Origin: a virus
Length of the DNA stretch: 64,000 nt
Reading direction: 5' to 3' (one strand)
Virus record (IMG/VR): IMGVR_UViG_3300020596_001154
Location: 1-64,000 of that record
Made by a program: the position numbers and the translations under genes. Positions 1 to 8,822 of the stretch are shown here, in pieces (within the stretch, counting starts at the first letter, position 1; each line of letters opens with the position of its first letter). The notes under the pieces are model-generated. The model ran no database searches, was not told the DNA's origin, and saw only the letters and a program-made list of their open reading frames with translations.

Positions 1-1650
1 CTAGAACCGTTTCTTTCTTCGACCTATTAGATTATGAGATCGACTACTCTTAAGTAGTTTGTCGCTTGGGACAAAAGTGGTCATTTGAGCCACATTATGG
101 GTAGCTGCGAGTAAATGTAACCAACTCATCGGTATATCATCATGCGAGGTTTGGTTACTGATTCTACCATCCTCAGTCATAACTAACCCATTGAATTCTC
201 TAATGATTTCCTCAGTCTTTAATCTATCTTCTGCAGTCTTGTAAGGGAATTTGATCTTCCCATTTTCCATAAGAATACGTAAAGCAGGGATACCAGACTG
301 TAGGCTATTCTTCCCAGACCTAGTTACCACGTTAGACTTTAAAGGTAGGTTAGTCTTCTTTTTGAAGAAGTCTGAGTAGATCTTTTGAAAGGAGTTACTT
401 TCCAACATGCCAAGAGTTACGTTGAACTGTCTACAGAACCGTGAGATCGTCTCTATTTGCTTGTCTACGAACATATCTTGGTTTTCTGGGCTATCTCTGT
501 ACCGATCATAGTTTAACAGCGTGAGGGTGCCATTGCCGTCCATACGAGCGGTAGATATGACCGTGTAGTCTCCCTGATTAGTCCCAGGCATACTAAAGTC
601 AGCTCCCAAGAAGACCTTCTGGTTTCCATAGTAGTCTTTAACGTAGGAAGCGCGCTCATCTAGGCACTTCTCTAGGATGTAAAGGGGAAATAGGCTGAGC
701 TTATCGGACATAGGGTTATTCTGGAACTCTTTCTCAAAGGATACGATCCCGTAGGTCTTCCTGTAGTCCTCAAGTTCATGCTCAGGTAACTGTTCAGGCC
801 ATATGGATTCTGCTGTTTCTTCATCATATGCCTTTAATTTCAAGAACTTAAAGGAGCTGGAAGCTCCGAGTTTATGTAGTAAATCATCTTTATGCTGAGC
901 TGTCCCAACGAATAAGATCCTGGCATTCTTGGTAGCCATCGGCCTAATAGTCTGGGCATAGTAGTTAAACAGGTCTTCCCGTTGCTGTTTAGTCAAAGAG
1001 TTCTGGTTTGATAGAACATCGTCCAGAATGATAGAGTTTGGGTGATTCCCTCTTAACTTGGCTGTAAAGCTCTTTACCTTGATAATGCAATCATTCTTTA
1101 ACTTGACCTCGTTCTTGTTCCAAACGCTGTCCTTAGAGGTCTTCTCGATCATTAGAGCGTCCTTTAGGGCCTCATTATCTTCGATAATCTGCTTTATTTC
1201 TTCTAGAATCCGTTTTGCCTGATCCTCTGTTTCAGATAAGATCATGGTAAACTTGGACTTTTGGTAAAAAGCTAGCCAGATACTTAAACAAACGCTAAAG
1301 AAATGGGACTTGCCAACCCCCCGAGGTGCCAGGGTTATGGCCCGGTCGGCGTATACCTGTGCTGCGAACTTCCTATGGAAGTCCTTTACAGTGAAATGTA
1401 GTACTTGCTCAAAGAATAATAGGTAGTCAAATTCAGAGATTTCTTCAATAAAATCAGCACTTTGTAGGTAGTTTATATACTTTTCTTCAGTATTAAGCTT
1501 ATGTCGCTTAATCAAGTATTCTGAGACTTCTTTTGGCAGAGGTTTGGATAAAAGTGAATGATAATAGGCATTAGGGTCCCCTAGGAAATTCTCGTCTGGA
1601 GTATCCGGCTCTGGAGAAGAAGGGGGAATTTCCTTTTCATTGTCTGACAT
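1..1650 (-). CDS. terL: Terminase large subunit (TerL)
   Basis: ATP-driven DNA packaging motor that cuts concatemers and pumps DNA into proheads. The 549-residue protein has an N-terminal ATPase with a Walker A-like APRGVGKS at about residues 108-115, Walker B SIILDD at about 206-211 and a coupling-type segment VGTAQHKDD near 248-256. A C-terminal RNase H-like nuclease follows, with the first acidic residue in GADFSMPG (D351), an acidic ES pair further on and a late SHDDIP segment. Length is normal for the family. It is the only gene on the minus strand in the left part of the window and is divergent from the scaffold gene. The stop codon lies exactly at base 1, so the gene is complete. Confidence 0.93.
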   Translation of the reverse strand: MSDNEKEIPPSSPEPDTPDENFLGDPNAYYHSLLSKPLPKEVSEYLIKRHKLNTEEKYINYLQSADFIEEISEFDYLLFFEQVLHFTVKDFHRKFAAQVYADRAITLAPRGVGKSHFFSVCLSIWLAFYQKSKFTMILSETEDQAKRILEEIKQIIEDNEALKDALMIEKTSKDSVWNKNEVKLKNDCIIKVKSFTAKLRGNHPNSIILDDVLSNQNSLTKQQREDLFNYYAQTIRPMATKNARILFVGTAQHKDDLLHKLGASSSFKFLKLKAYDEETAESIWPEQLPEHELEDYRKTYGIVSFEKEFQNNPMSDKLSLFPLYILEKCLDERASYVKDYYGNQKVFLGADFSMPGTNQGDYTVISTARMDGNGTLTLLNYDRYRDSPENQDMFVDKQIETISRFCRQFNVTLGMLESNSFQKIYSDFFKKKTNLPLKSNVVTRSGKNSLQSGIPALRILMENGKIKFPYKTAEDRLKTEEIIREFNGLVMTEDGRISNQTSHDDIPMSWLHLLAATHNVAQMTTFVPSDKLLKSSRSHNLIGRRKKRF

Positions 1651-1690
1651 AGTGGGGATCTTTCTTTAAAGCCAGTATATCACAAGTCTA

Positions 1691-1720
1691 TGAAATATTT
1701 TCCAATATGTAAATATTTCA
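1691..1720. promoter_or_regulatory. Perfect inverted repeat in the divergent terL/scaffold gap
   Basis: Two 10-base arms, TGAAATATTT and AAATATTTCA, are perfect reverse complements around a 10-base centre. The element lies in the 127-base gap between two divergent genes, just upstream of a candidate extended -10. This placement suits an operator or bidirectional control site. There is no U-tract, and no ORF runs through it. Confidence 0.45.
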
Positions 1721-1729
1721 TGGTACACT
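1700..1729 (+). promoter_or_regulatory. Candidate extended -10 promoter for the scaffold/capsid operon
   Basis: TGG followed by TACACT (1721-1729) forms an extended -10 of the TGnTAnnnT type. The -35 region (about 1700-1706) matches consensus poorly, which is tolerated with extended -10 promoters. The sequence TTCATGGTA here recurs at 20623-20631 upstream of a fibre gene, hinting at a shared phage promoter element. Confidence 0.35.
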
Positions 1730-1777
1730 AAACTCTGGTTCTATTTAAACTTTTACAAGTTTACGAAAGGAAGATCA

Positions 1778-2407
1778 ATGAGTACTGAAAATAAAGACCA
1801 AGTAAAGCCCGAAGCTAAAGTTTCAGAAGGTTCTGAAAATTCAGCAAACGTAGCGGCTATTAAGAAAGAACTTGAAGAAAAGCTCGAATTAGAGCAAGAA
1901 TTGGCCCGAGCTAAAACTCGTGCTAAAGATACCGAGTCTAAGTTGCAAGAAACTGCAGACCAATTCAAGGCCCTTGCCCAACAATTTGATGACTTGAAGA
2001 AGAAATCAATGAGTAAGGAAGAACTAGAAGCTTCTGAAAAGAAACAACTTTCAGAAGAAAACTCTAAGTTAAAAGAAAAAGTTTCTGGCTTAGAAGTTAG
2101 CCTAAAGCAAAAAGGCATTGAGATTACTCGTATTAAAGTAGCTCATGAAGAAAGACTTCCTGCCGACCTAACCGATATGGTTACCGGAGACAGTGAAGAA
2201 GAGATTCGTGCCAAGGCTAAGAAATTAGCTGCACATCTTAGAAGTAATAGAGAGTCTGAGACTACTATTATTAATAAAGTTAGAGAAGTTGGTACTGAAA
2301 CAGGAACAAAAGAAGGTGTACAACCTCAAGGACAGCAAACGGGAAGCAAGAAACCTCAAAACTTTCAAGAAGCGAAAGACGCTCTCTATAAAAAGTTTGT
2401 CGGTTAA
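1778..2407 (+). CDS. Capsid scaffold protein
   Basis: Probable internal scaffold that directs assembly of the major capsid protein into proheads. The 209-residue product is highly charged and rich in Glu, Lys and Gln. A long predicted coiled coil spans about residues 27-112, followed by a polar C-terminal tail rich in Gln, Gly and Lys. It lies directly upstream of the major capsid gene, the usual scaffold position, and resembles GP20/DUF4355-type scaffolds in composition and layout. An AAAGGAAG ribosome binding site precedes the ATG. No protease domain is fused to it. Confidence 0.75.
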   Translation: MSTENKDQVKPEAKVSEGSENSANVAAIKKELEEKLELEQELARAKTRAKDTESKLQETADQFKALAQQFDDLKKKSMSKEELEASEKKQLSEENSKLKEKVSGLEVSLKQKGIEITRIKVAHEERLPADLTDMVTGDSEEEIRAKAKKLAAHLRSNRESETTIINKVREVGTETGTKEGVQPQGQQTGSKKPQNFQEAKDALYKKFVG

Positions 2408-2413
2408 TTCTCC

Positions 2414-2442
2414 TTGTACTTAATTGAATGTGCACTTATAAT
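2414..2442 (+). promoter_or_regulatory. Sigma70-like promoter of the major capsid gene
   Basis: TTGTAC (2414-2419), a 17-base spacer and a perfect TATAAT (2437-2442) lie 25 bases upstream of the capsid start codon. A dedicated promoter fits the very high dose of capsid protein needed, together with the strong terminator after the gene. Confidence 0.55.
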
Positions 2443-2467
2443 TATTAACTAAGGGAGAGGGACTAAT

Positions 2468-3505
2468 ATGTCAATATTACGCTTTACACCGAGTTCTGGA
2501 AGTATTCTTCCTGCACTTGGGGCGAACCGCGCTGAGCTTAACGATCTTTTCGAAGATGCAGTTACTAACCAGCTTAACGATGATAACTTACTTCGAACAC
2601 TTCTACCTGAATTACCTATGGTCGGAAACCCATACGGAATCAGGCTACGAACTGGTCGCAACGCTACCGCTGCAATGAAGGCAGAACCTGCTGATGGTTC
2701 GTTCTCACAAACAGACGCTAACTTCGGAAATCAAGACCGATTACGAGCTGCTGTTTTAGCTGAAATTGTACAAATCGGTATCCAAATTTCTGACTATATG
2801 ATGGCTTCGGCTTCCGGCGCAGGCGGGCTAGATATCATGGTAGAAGAAATTGAAGGCGCGACAATGGACTTCCGAGATTTGGAAGAAAAACAATTGTTTG
2901 CTATCAACTCTGGAACCATTGCTGGTGAAAGTGCACAAAACTTTACCGGACTACGACATATCATCCAAGATAGTACTCCTACTCCTACGGACACGGATAC
3001 TCTTTATGGACTTGATAGAACTGCTAGCACTGTTCTTTTCTCGAATGCCCAATACGGCGCAGTTCCTGGAACGCCAGAAGCTATTACACGACAAAAGTTA
3101 GATACAGCGATGCGTGACGTATTTACGGATGGAGCTCGTGGCTCTCTTTGGATTACGAAACCTGAGCAACTCGACAGTATCAATGACTTATTTTCCGCTG
3201 GACAACGCTTCATGAATGAAGTTGAAATCGAAGCCGGATTTGTAGTTCAAAGTTACCGTGGAATTCCAATCGTTGTGTCAGTAAACTGTTCGGATACGAA
3301 CGGTGCTACACTAGTAAATGACGCTGCCGGACCTGGCGATGTGTTCTTGCTTGATCGACGTTTTATCGAAAAGCGAGTTCTAAAATCTCCTTCCTTAACA
3401 GCTATTGCTAAAGATGGACCAACTGAGAAAATGTATCTTGAAGCTTTCGAAAATCTCGTAGCCAAGAAACCAAATGCTCACGCAGCTATCTACGACTTGA
3501 ACTAA
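2468..3505 (+). CDS. Major capsid protein (HK97 fold, SU10-like family)
   Basis: Main shell subunit. The 345 residues show an N-terminal arm, a long central helix-rich segment, and a C-terminal part with a Y-R-G-I-P-I-V strand (about 255-261) and a DVFLLDRR segment. These are typical of SU10/DUF5309-type HK97-fold capsid proteins. Evidence is fold-family pattern and position after the scaffold. Ribosome binding site GGGAGAGGG. The gene is flanked by its own promoter and terminator, suggesting an isolated high-level transcript. There is no obvious N-terminal protease delta domain. Confidence 0.88.
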   Translation: MSILRFTPSSGSILPALGANRAELNDLFEDAVTNQLNDDNLLRTLLPELPMVGNPYGIRLRTGRNATAAMKAEPADGSFSQTDANFGNQDRLRAAVLAEIVQIGIQISDYMMASASGAGGLDIMVEEIEGATMDFRDLEEKQLFAINSGTIAGESAQNFTGLRHIIQDSTPTPTDTDTLYGLDRTASTVLFSNAQYGAVPGTPEAITRQKLDTAMRDVFTDGARGSLWITKPEQLDSINDLFSAGQRFMNEVEIEAGFVVQSYRGIPIVVSVNCSDTNGATLVNDAAGPGDVFLLDRRFIEKRVLKSPSLTAIAKDGPTEKMYLEAFENLVAKKPNAHAAIYDLN

Positions 3506-3523
3506 TAGTTCGTTGAAAATTAA

Positions 3524-3559
3524 AGAAGTGGGGTGGTAAAATACCCCACTTCTATTTTT
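3524..3559 (+). terminator. Rho-independent terminator after the capsid gene
   Basis: A perfect 11-bp stem, AGAAGTGGGGT (3524-3534) with ACCCCACTTCT (3543-3553), has an 8-base loop and is followed by ATTTTT (3554-3559). It should cut or attenuate transcription from the capsid promoter into the neck and tail genes. Confidence 0.92.
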
Positions 3560-3575
3560 CTAGAAAGGACCTCAA

Positions 3576-3920
3576 ATGCTTCGATATGGTAAACAATCTC
3601 CTTCGTCTGATGAAGCGAGCCCTGATAAACTTAACCGAGAACGAATGGTTGAGAAAGCAGCCGCTAAATTTATCAGAAAACTTGAACTGATGGTAGAGTC
3701 TAAATTACCAAAAGAACATATTCTTGCTTCAGCAGCACAATATGGATTAGAGACAGCTGATTATTCTAAAAAAATATCTGACTATCTCGGCATTGTAAGC
3801 CCTGCTCCTGAAACAGTATCGAAGTCTCAGAAGCCGACTCACAAAAAATCTGAGTCGAAGAAAGAAGCTAAGACAGAAGAAGTTGTTGCAAAACAACTAG
3901 AGTCTTCTGAAGCTGAGTAA
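3576..3920 (+). CDS. Hypothetical protein, capsid-neck position
   Basis: Unrecognised 114-residue protein with a charged helical N-terminal half and a Lys/Ser/Glu-rich, probably disordered tail. Ribosome binding site AGAAAGGA. It stands first after the capsid terminator and before the neck genes, the usual place of head decoration or head-tail connector proteins, but nothing in the sequence identifies which. Confidence 0.7.
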   Translation: MLRYGKQSPSSDEASPDKLNRERMVEKAAAKFIRKLELMVESKLPKEHILASAAQYGLETADYSKKISDYLGIVSPAPETVSKSQKPTHKKSESKKEAKTEEVVAKQLESSEAE

Positions 3921-3945
3921 CAGTCGTGAAATCGAGGGGATTTAA

Positions 3946-4371
3946 GTGTTACAGCGGAAGACCACAATTACATACTGCAAAAATTCTGACCTAAGACTCC
4001 GTTTTCCAGATATCAAAAACTATCTCGATTCCAATTGGTCCGATCAAAATGTAGAGCACTACCTCAACGAAATGAGAAACCAATCTCATTTATGGATCAA
4101 CAATCAACTAGAAGCTTTTGAGCTTCAAACTTTCGCTTTAGATAACGACAAACGCATTATCGAAGCAGACTACTCAATATATTTAGTACTAAGAGGCTCT
4201 TCCAAAAGAGTTTCTCCAGATTTACTGGAAAGATTTCTTTCAGATTCCCGTAATGGACTTGCTGAAATTGAGAAGAAAAAATCATCCAGAAAAAACCTCA
4301 ATTCCCAAACGAGCCGCTTTTCCAGACAACGAACTAAGATGAAGGATTTCGGCAACTTAGGGGACCGTTAA
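3946..4371 (+). CDS. Putative head-completion/neck protein
   Basis: 141-residue protein starting with GTG. GAGGGGA lies 6-10 bases upstream, and no ATG alternative keeps the N-terminus. The N-terminal part (YCKNSDLRLRFPDIKNYLD) resembles the short adaptor proteins that bind beneath the portal (head-tail connector, gp6/gp15-like). The C-terminal third is basic and probably disordered. It overlaps the next gene by one base (TAATG), so it is translationally coupled. The function is inferred from position. Confidence 0.6.
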   Translation: MLQRKTTITYCKNSDLRLRFPDIKNYLDSNWSDQNVEHYLNEMRNQSHLWINNQLEAFELQTFALDNDKRIIEADYSIYLVLRGSSKRVSPDLLERFLSDSRNGLAEIEKKKSSRKNLNSQTSRFSRQRTKMKDFGNLGDR

Positions 4372-4892
4372 TGGTTAAAATCACTTTAAGTGGTAAAGCC
4401 GTTGAACAGAGCGGAGGCCTTGTTAATTTCATGCAAGATTTAACAAAGGCTATAAACAGGGCTATAAACAGGTCTGTTGAAGCTGAGTCACGTAAGTTGG
4501 CTAAAACTGTAGTTCGTACATTCGAAAATCAAGCCCTACCTCTACCTGCTTTAAACGCAGACTACAAAAAACAAAAGATAAAACAAGGTTTTGACCGACG
4601 CATTGGATTTAGGACTAAGTCTATGGTCAAAGCTATTAAATTCTTTAAAAATTCTAAGCGTAAATTCTTTGTCGGTGTCAGACGTCAAAATGCTTTGGGT
4701 AGAGCTAAGACTGTACAAAAGACCGCAATTCCTAAATACGCACGTTATTTTGAATTTGGAACGCCTAAACAACCGCCACGGGCTGTATATACCCCACTTT
4801 TAAAGGCATCCCTGCCTAAATACTCTAGAACGATTAAGCGTGAGATTAGAGTAGCTATACACGATGTTGTAACTATTTGGGGATGGATCTAA
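4371..4892 (+). CDS. HK97 gp10-like tail-completion/neck protein
   Basis: 173-residue basic protein. The segment YARYFEFGTPKQPPRAVYTP (about 123-142) matches the characteristic E-F-G-T ... P-R-P pattern of HK97 gp10-like neck proteins, which link head and tail. The N-terminal helix is rich in Ala and Asn. It lies between the connector-like gene and the tail terminator-like gene, in standard order. The family call rests on this motif and the synteny. Confidence 0.68.
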   Translation: MVKITLSGKAVEQSGGLVNFMQDLTKAINRAINRSVEAESRKLAKTVVRTFENQALPLPALNADYKKQKIKQGFDRRIGFRTKSMVKAIKFFKNSKRKFFVGVRRQNALGRAKTVQKTAIPKYARYFEFGTPKQPPRAVYTPLLKASLPKYSRTIKREIRVAIHDVVTIWGWI

Positions 4893-4895
4893 GTA

Positions 4896-5501
4896 ATGAA
4901 TGGTATGGACTCAAGCCCATTTCCAGACCTAGGCCCTAAAACTGTAAGTAAATTACTACAGAATAGGCTGTCAGATATCGTCATTAGAGATCGACACGTC
5001 CCAGTTCAGTGGGAAAGCCCTGAAAGTTCAGAGCTTAAAGAGACCTACCCATGTATATATCTTGAATTTTTAGACCTAGAACGTGCTGACGACCGGCAAT
5101 TTTCTGGTACAATAGACTATGCCTTTAACCAGTTATCTGATGGAACTTACGCAGATTCGGTTAGGATAAAACAGCCTGATGCATACTTTGCCTCCTTCAG
5201 TGTTCATTTGTATGCAGAGAGTGTTGATGATACAATAGAGTTGGTAACAGAGGTCAATAGAAGGATACCCTCTTTTGGTTACCAGTTTATACTAAACGAT
5301 GGAAAATACCGTTTAGCGGTTCAGAGACCTGAGCCAAGTATAAATGCGGATATTGTGGAAGATGTATTCTTTCATCGCATCTATACTTATCGGATTGAAA
5401 GCTACTTGTTTGACTATAGTTCACTAACAAGTCTTCCAACCCTAGATCAGAGTAATATAGACCTCAGCAAGGTCAACATAGAGGTAGTGGTAAAAGATTA
5501 A
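4896..5501 (+). CDS. Putative tail terminator/completion protein
   Basis: 201-residue alpha/beta protein with PCIYLEFLDLERADDR (about 53-68) and alternating strands and helices. This is in keeping with tail-completion proteins that cap the tube before head joining. It lies three bases after the gp10-like gene and two genes before the sheath. Assignment is by position and fold impression, with no diagnostic catalytic motif. Confidence 0.5.
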   Translation: MNGMDSSPFPDLGPKTVSKLLQNRLSDIVIRDRHVPVQWESPESSELKETYPCIYLEFLDLERADDRQFSGTIDYAFNQLSDGTYADSVRIKQPDAYFASFSVHLYAESVDDTIELVTEVNRRIPSFGYQFILNDGKYRLAVQRPEPSINADIVEDVFFHRIYTYRIESYLFDYSSLTSLPTLDQSNIDLSKVNIEVVVKD

Positions 5502-5504
5502 GAT

Positions 5505-5822
5505 ATGAAAATAAGACATCTAAAAAATCAAATTAGAAGTTTTAATCTTATGAGTGGTAAATCACTTTACTTGTACCCACTAGCCGAAAATATCGAAATT
5601 TCTGAGCAAGATTTTTACCTTTCTAAAAAATTACAGCGGTACGTCAAAGACGAAAGGGCTGTAATAATTCAGGAAGATAGAGTTTACGGAGAAAGTCAAG
5701 TTAATGCCTTACAGGGCTTAGAGACTTACGAAAGAGGTCAAGCTTTCTCAACTAGTGATAATAATTCTTTGAGTAGTAATTCGAAGAAAAATAAAAAGAA
5801 GCAAAAGTCTTCGGAGGAATAA
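5505..5822 (+). CDS. Hypothetical protein preceding the tail sheath
   Basis: 105-residue protein with a short beta-rich core (SLYLYPLAENIEISEQDF) and a Ser/Lys-rich tail. It is separated by three bases from both flanking genes, so it is part of the tail operon. The role is unknown. Small proteins at this place often help tail-head joining, but the sequence does not show it. Confidence 0.6.
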   Translation: MKIRHLKNQIRSFNLMSGKSLYLYPLAENIEISEQDFYLSKKLQRYVKDERAVIIQEDRVYGESQVNALQGLETYERGQAFSTSDNNSLSSNSKKNKKKQKSSEE

Positions 5823-5825
5823 AAA

Positions 5826-8264
5826 ATGGCAGCTCCTAAAGTCTTGATAAGAGAAGTTCAGTCAGGAACTAATACAATTGTTGGTGTAGGCACCTCAGTT
5901 GCTGGTTTTGTTGGCTTAGCAGACAAAGGCCCTATCGGCCAAGCTCAACTTGTAAGTTCTTTCGAACAATACACACAAGAATATGGCGATTTTAGATCGG
6001 ATTCATATTTGTCTCACGCTGTCTTAGGATTTTTCCAGAACGGCGGACAATCATGCTTCGTAGTTAGAACTGGACACTACAGCAATTTAGCCAATGGTAT
6101 TTTAGAAGTTACTGAAAATGCCAAGTCGACTGTAACTATAGTTGATAGAAATGAATCGGCTTCGATTCTCCAAGTAGACGCTCTTAGCGAAGGAGATCAT
6201 GGAAATGATCTAGCCATTAAAATTAGCAGAGCTTCAAATGAGTCTTCTTCTTTCAATAAAGTATTTGGTTCTGATGCGGGAGTATACACAGACAATACAT
6301 CAGCTGCTAGATCTGCCGCCCTTTTCAAGGCTATGGTAGATGATGGTGGATCTTTCTCAGATTCTACTGTTGCCGCTGCTACTGCAGGTGGCGGAACTCC
6401 ATTTAATGCATTAAGCGCCGCTCCTGCTATTGATGATGCTTTATATATTGGAGCTAAAGAACGAACTTTTGATTCCATGTATTTCGGAATCTCTACGCCG
6501 GCTACGACTGCGGGTGTTGCCCAATTAGAGTATTGGAACGGATCTTCGTGGCAATCACTAAGCCCTACCACTGACCAGATCACTTCTGGTGGAATCACTT
6601 TTGGAGCCGCAGTTAATGCTAATGCTTTAGTACAATTTAGTGTTCCAGCTGACTGGAAACGAGTTTCCATAAATAGTTCATTAGGTTACTGGGTTCGATA
6701 CAAAGTTACGACAGTGTTCAGCGGCACTGCCCCACAAATTAACAGAGTAAGCTTAAGTGAAGACAAACCTTTTGGTGCCTTCACAGCTGTAGCAAGTAAT
6801 GTAACTGAAACAGCCGCTGCCACAGCAGTCAATGATGTTATGTATCTTGGCTCTAATTCACCTTTCAAGTATGCCGTACTTTCGTTACTAACCCCTGGAG
6901 ATTCTTCAGGAATAGTAGCTTGGGAATACTGGAATGGTCAAAGTTGGTCTGCACTACAAAACATCACACAGACTGTTGCCAATGCACAACACTTACGAGC
7001 ATCTGGCACTGTTGGATGGGATTCCCCAAGTGATTGGAGAAAGACCTCTATCAACAGTAGCTCAAGCTTTTATTTTGTTAGAGCACGAATTACCACAGAC
7101 TATTCATCGGCTTATCCTTCATTAGACCACGCCTTACCCGCCTCAGACTTGTTTAAACTTTCAGTCTTGCTATCAGGTACTGAAGTTGAGTCTTTTGATA
7201 ACGTGCAAGTAGAAGACAGCTCCCTAGCTAGCTACGCAGAGTCTATTAATTCAGCACATGTAGCTGTTTCAGTATTGGCGAATGCAACTACTGCTCCTAA
7301 CAATCGACCTATCGAAGTTGTTTCAGCAAGTCTCTCTGGAGGCCTATACGTAACATCTTCCGTTAATGACAATGATTATGTTGGAAGTGAAGCTTCACTA
7401 TCTGGCCTAGAAGCCCTACCAGATGAAGTTAACGTTGTAGTTATCCCTGGGATCAGAACTGAAGCTGTATACAACGGTATGTTAAGTCACTGTGAGCGAC
7501 AAGCAGATCGAATGGCTATACTTGAAGCCCCTGGAGATAGTAGCACAGATACACCACTTGAATTAGTTGAACTAGTTCGTGATGAAGCTGCTTTAAATTC
7601 CAGCTATGGAGCTATTTATGACTATTGGATTTTAGTTCCTGATCCTGTAACAGGCATCAGAATCGCAGTCCCACCTTCTGGGCATCTAGCCGGTATGTAT
7701 GCCAGAGTAGACGAAGCTCGCGGTGTGTGGAAAGCTCCTGCTGGCGTCCAGGATGGACGACTTTTTGGAGCCCTTGGAGTAGTTCGAAAGACTTCTCAAG
7801 CTGAACGAGATTTGATGTATGATAACAAGATCAACCCGATCCGGGACCAAGCTGGTTTCGGAGTTTACGTTGATGGATCAATTACACTAGCTCCTTTAGG
7901 AACGGATTTTGATCGAGTATCGGTCCGAAGATTGTTCTTATTTGTTGAAGAAAGTCTACAAGACGCTTCTGAAGTTTATAAGCATGAGCCTATTGACAGC
8001 AAGCTATTTGATAAAATGCGATCAAGCTATTCTTCCTTTTTACTAGACCTTTGGAGAAAAGGTGGACTAAGAGGAACTAAAGCTTCTGATGCATTCTTTG
8101 TAATAGTGAATGATAGCAATAACCCACCTTCATCTGTTAATAAACGACAAGTGAATGTAAAGATTGGTCTTGCAGCTCTACAACCAGCGGAGATGATCGT
8201 CCTTGAGTTCACGGTCGACAAGAGAGCCTTAAACGCCGAACTCGCATCACAAGGTTTAGTATAA
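5826..8264 (+). CDS. Contractile tail sheath protein
   Basis: Forms the contractile outer tail cylinder. The 812 residues begin with a typical sheath N-terminus (PKVLIREVQSG ... GFVGLADKGPIG). The conserved C-terminal core has a VRRLFLFVEESL helix (about 699-710) and a final strand region that hooks neighbouring subunits. A large insertion, about residues 140-440, carries two related beta modules, each with an EYWNG(S/Q)SW motif. These probably decorate the outside of the tail. AGGAAT lies seven bases before the ATG. Followed directly by the tube gene. Confidence 0.93.
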   Translation: MAAPKVLIREVQSGTNTIVGVGTSVAGFVGLADKGPIGQAQLVSSFEQYTQEYGDFRSDSYLSHAVLGFFQNGGQSCFVVRTGHYSNLANGILEVTENAKSTVTIVDRNESASILQVDALSEGDHGNDLAIKISRASNESSSFNKVFGSDAGVYTDNTSAARSAALFKAMVDDGGSFSDSTVAAATAGGGTPFNALSAAPAIDDALYIGAKERTFDSMYFGISTPATTAGVAQLEYWNGSSWQSLSPTTDQITSGGITFGAAVNANALVQFSVPADWKRVSINSSLGYWVRYKVTTVFSGTAPQINRVSLSEDKPFGAFTAVASNVTETAAATAVNDVMYLGSNSPFKYAVLSLLTPGDSSGIVAWEYWNGQSWSALQNITQTVANAQHLRASGTVGWDSPSDWRKTSINSSSSFYFVRARITTDYSSAYPSLDHALPASDLFKLSVLLSGTEVESFDNVQVEDSSLASYAESINSAHVAVSVLANATTAPNNRPIEVVSASLSGGLYVTSSVNDNDYVGSEASLSGLEALPDEVNVVVIPGIRTEAVYNGMLSHCERQADRMAILEAPGDSSTDTPLELVELVRDEAALNSSYGAIYDYWILVPDPVTGIRIAVPPSGHLAGMYARVDEARGVWKAPAGVQDGRLFGALGVVRKTSQAERDLMYDNKINPIRDQAGFGVYVDGSITLAPLGTDFDRVSVRRLFLFVEESLQDASEVYKHEPIDSKLFDKMRSSYSSFLLDLWRKGGLRGTKASDAFFVIVNDSNNPPSSVNKRQVNVKIGLAALQPAEMIVLEFTVDKRALNAELASQGLV

Positions 8265-8279
8265 TAGGAGATATTTAAC

Positions 8280-8747
8280 ATGGCAAAAATGAATGCATCA
8301 GATGGCAGTCTACCTGCTTTTACATTTCGAGTAGTACTAGGCGACTTGTCAATCGGATTTTCCGAAATTTCAGGATTAAAACAGGAAACTGAAGAAATCC
8401 TTTACAGAAATGGCGACGAAGCAACTCGACAGCATAAACTCAGAGGCTTAACTACCTTTCAAGATGTAACCTTAAAACAAGGGTTACTTCGAGACGGAGT
8501 CGCTATACAAGAAGCTCTTACCACATTCAACATTGAATCTGGTACTGCACAAGCTTCCCAGTATGTTTATGGAGAAGTTCGAATTGTTCAAATGGACCAA
8601 AGCGGTGCCGATGTTCTTGAATGGACATTAGAAAATGCTTGGGTCAGTTCTGTTGAAATCGATTCTTATGATTCCAACTCTTCAGCACTACAGTTCTCTA
8701 CTTTGACTTTGAAGCATGAAGGCCTACGCTACGCCAAGAAGTCCTAA
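8280..8747 (+). CDS. Tail tube protein (gp19-like), copy 1
   Basis: 155-residue inner tail tube subunit of the T4 gp19/phage tail tube family. Visible features are a PAFTFRVVLGDL opening strand, GFSEISGLKQETEEI, and the C-terminal WVSSVEIDSYDSNSSALQ ... LTLKHEG typical of the family. A strong AGGAG precedes the ATG. It is probably the most abundant of the three related products because it alone has a strong ribosome binding site and follows the sheath immediately. Confidence 0.88.
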   Translation: MAKMNASDGSLPAFTFRVVLGDLSIGFSEISGLKQETEEILYRNGDEATRQHKLRGLTTFQDVTLKQGLLRDGVAIQEALTTFNIESGTAQASQYVYGEVRIVQMDQSGADVLEWTLENAWVSSVEIDSYDSNSSALQFSTLTLKHEGLRYAKKS

Positions 8748-8765
8748 CAGACCTTTCTAAATATT

Positions 8766-8809
8766 ATTGGGACAGAAAGACTCTATATTCTGTCCCAATC
8801 TGTCCCAAT
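8766..8809 (+). other. 12-bp hairpin plus direct repeat after the tube gene
   Basis: ATTGGGACAGAA (8766-8777) pairs perfectly with TTCTGTCCCAAT (8788-8799). TGTCCCAAT is repeated at 8801-8809, so two alternative pairings exist. There is no U-tract. It probably stabilises the 3' end of the tube message or partly attenuates read-through to the weakly initiated next tube gene. Confidence 0.6.
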
Positions 8810-8822
8810 TCAGTTTAACATC

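Noticed and set aside
6197-6670. Minus-strand ORF (157 codons) inside the sheath gene
   Set aside because: Antisense shadow of a well-supported gene; no start signal and no recognisable family.
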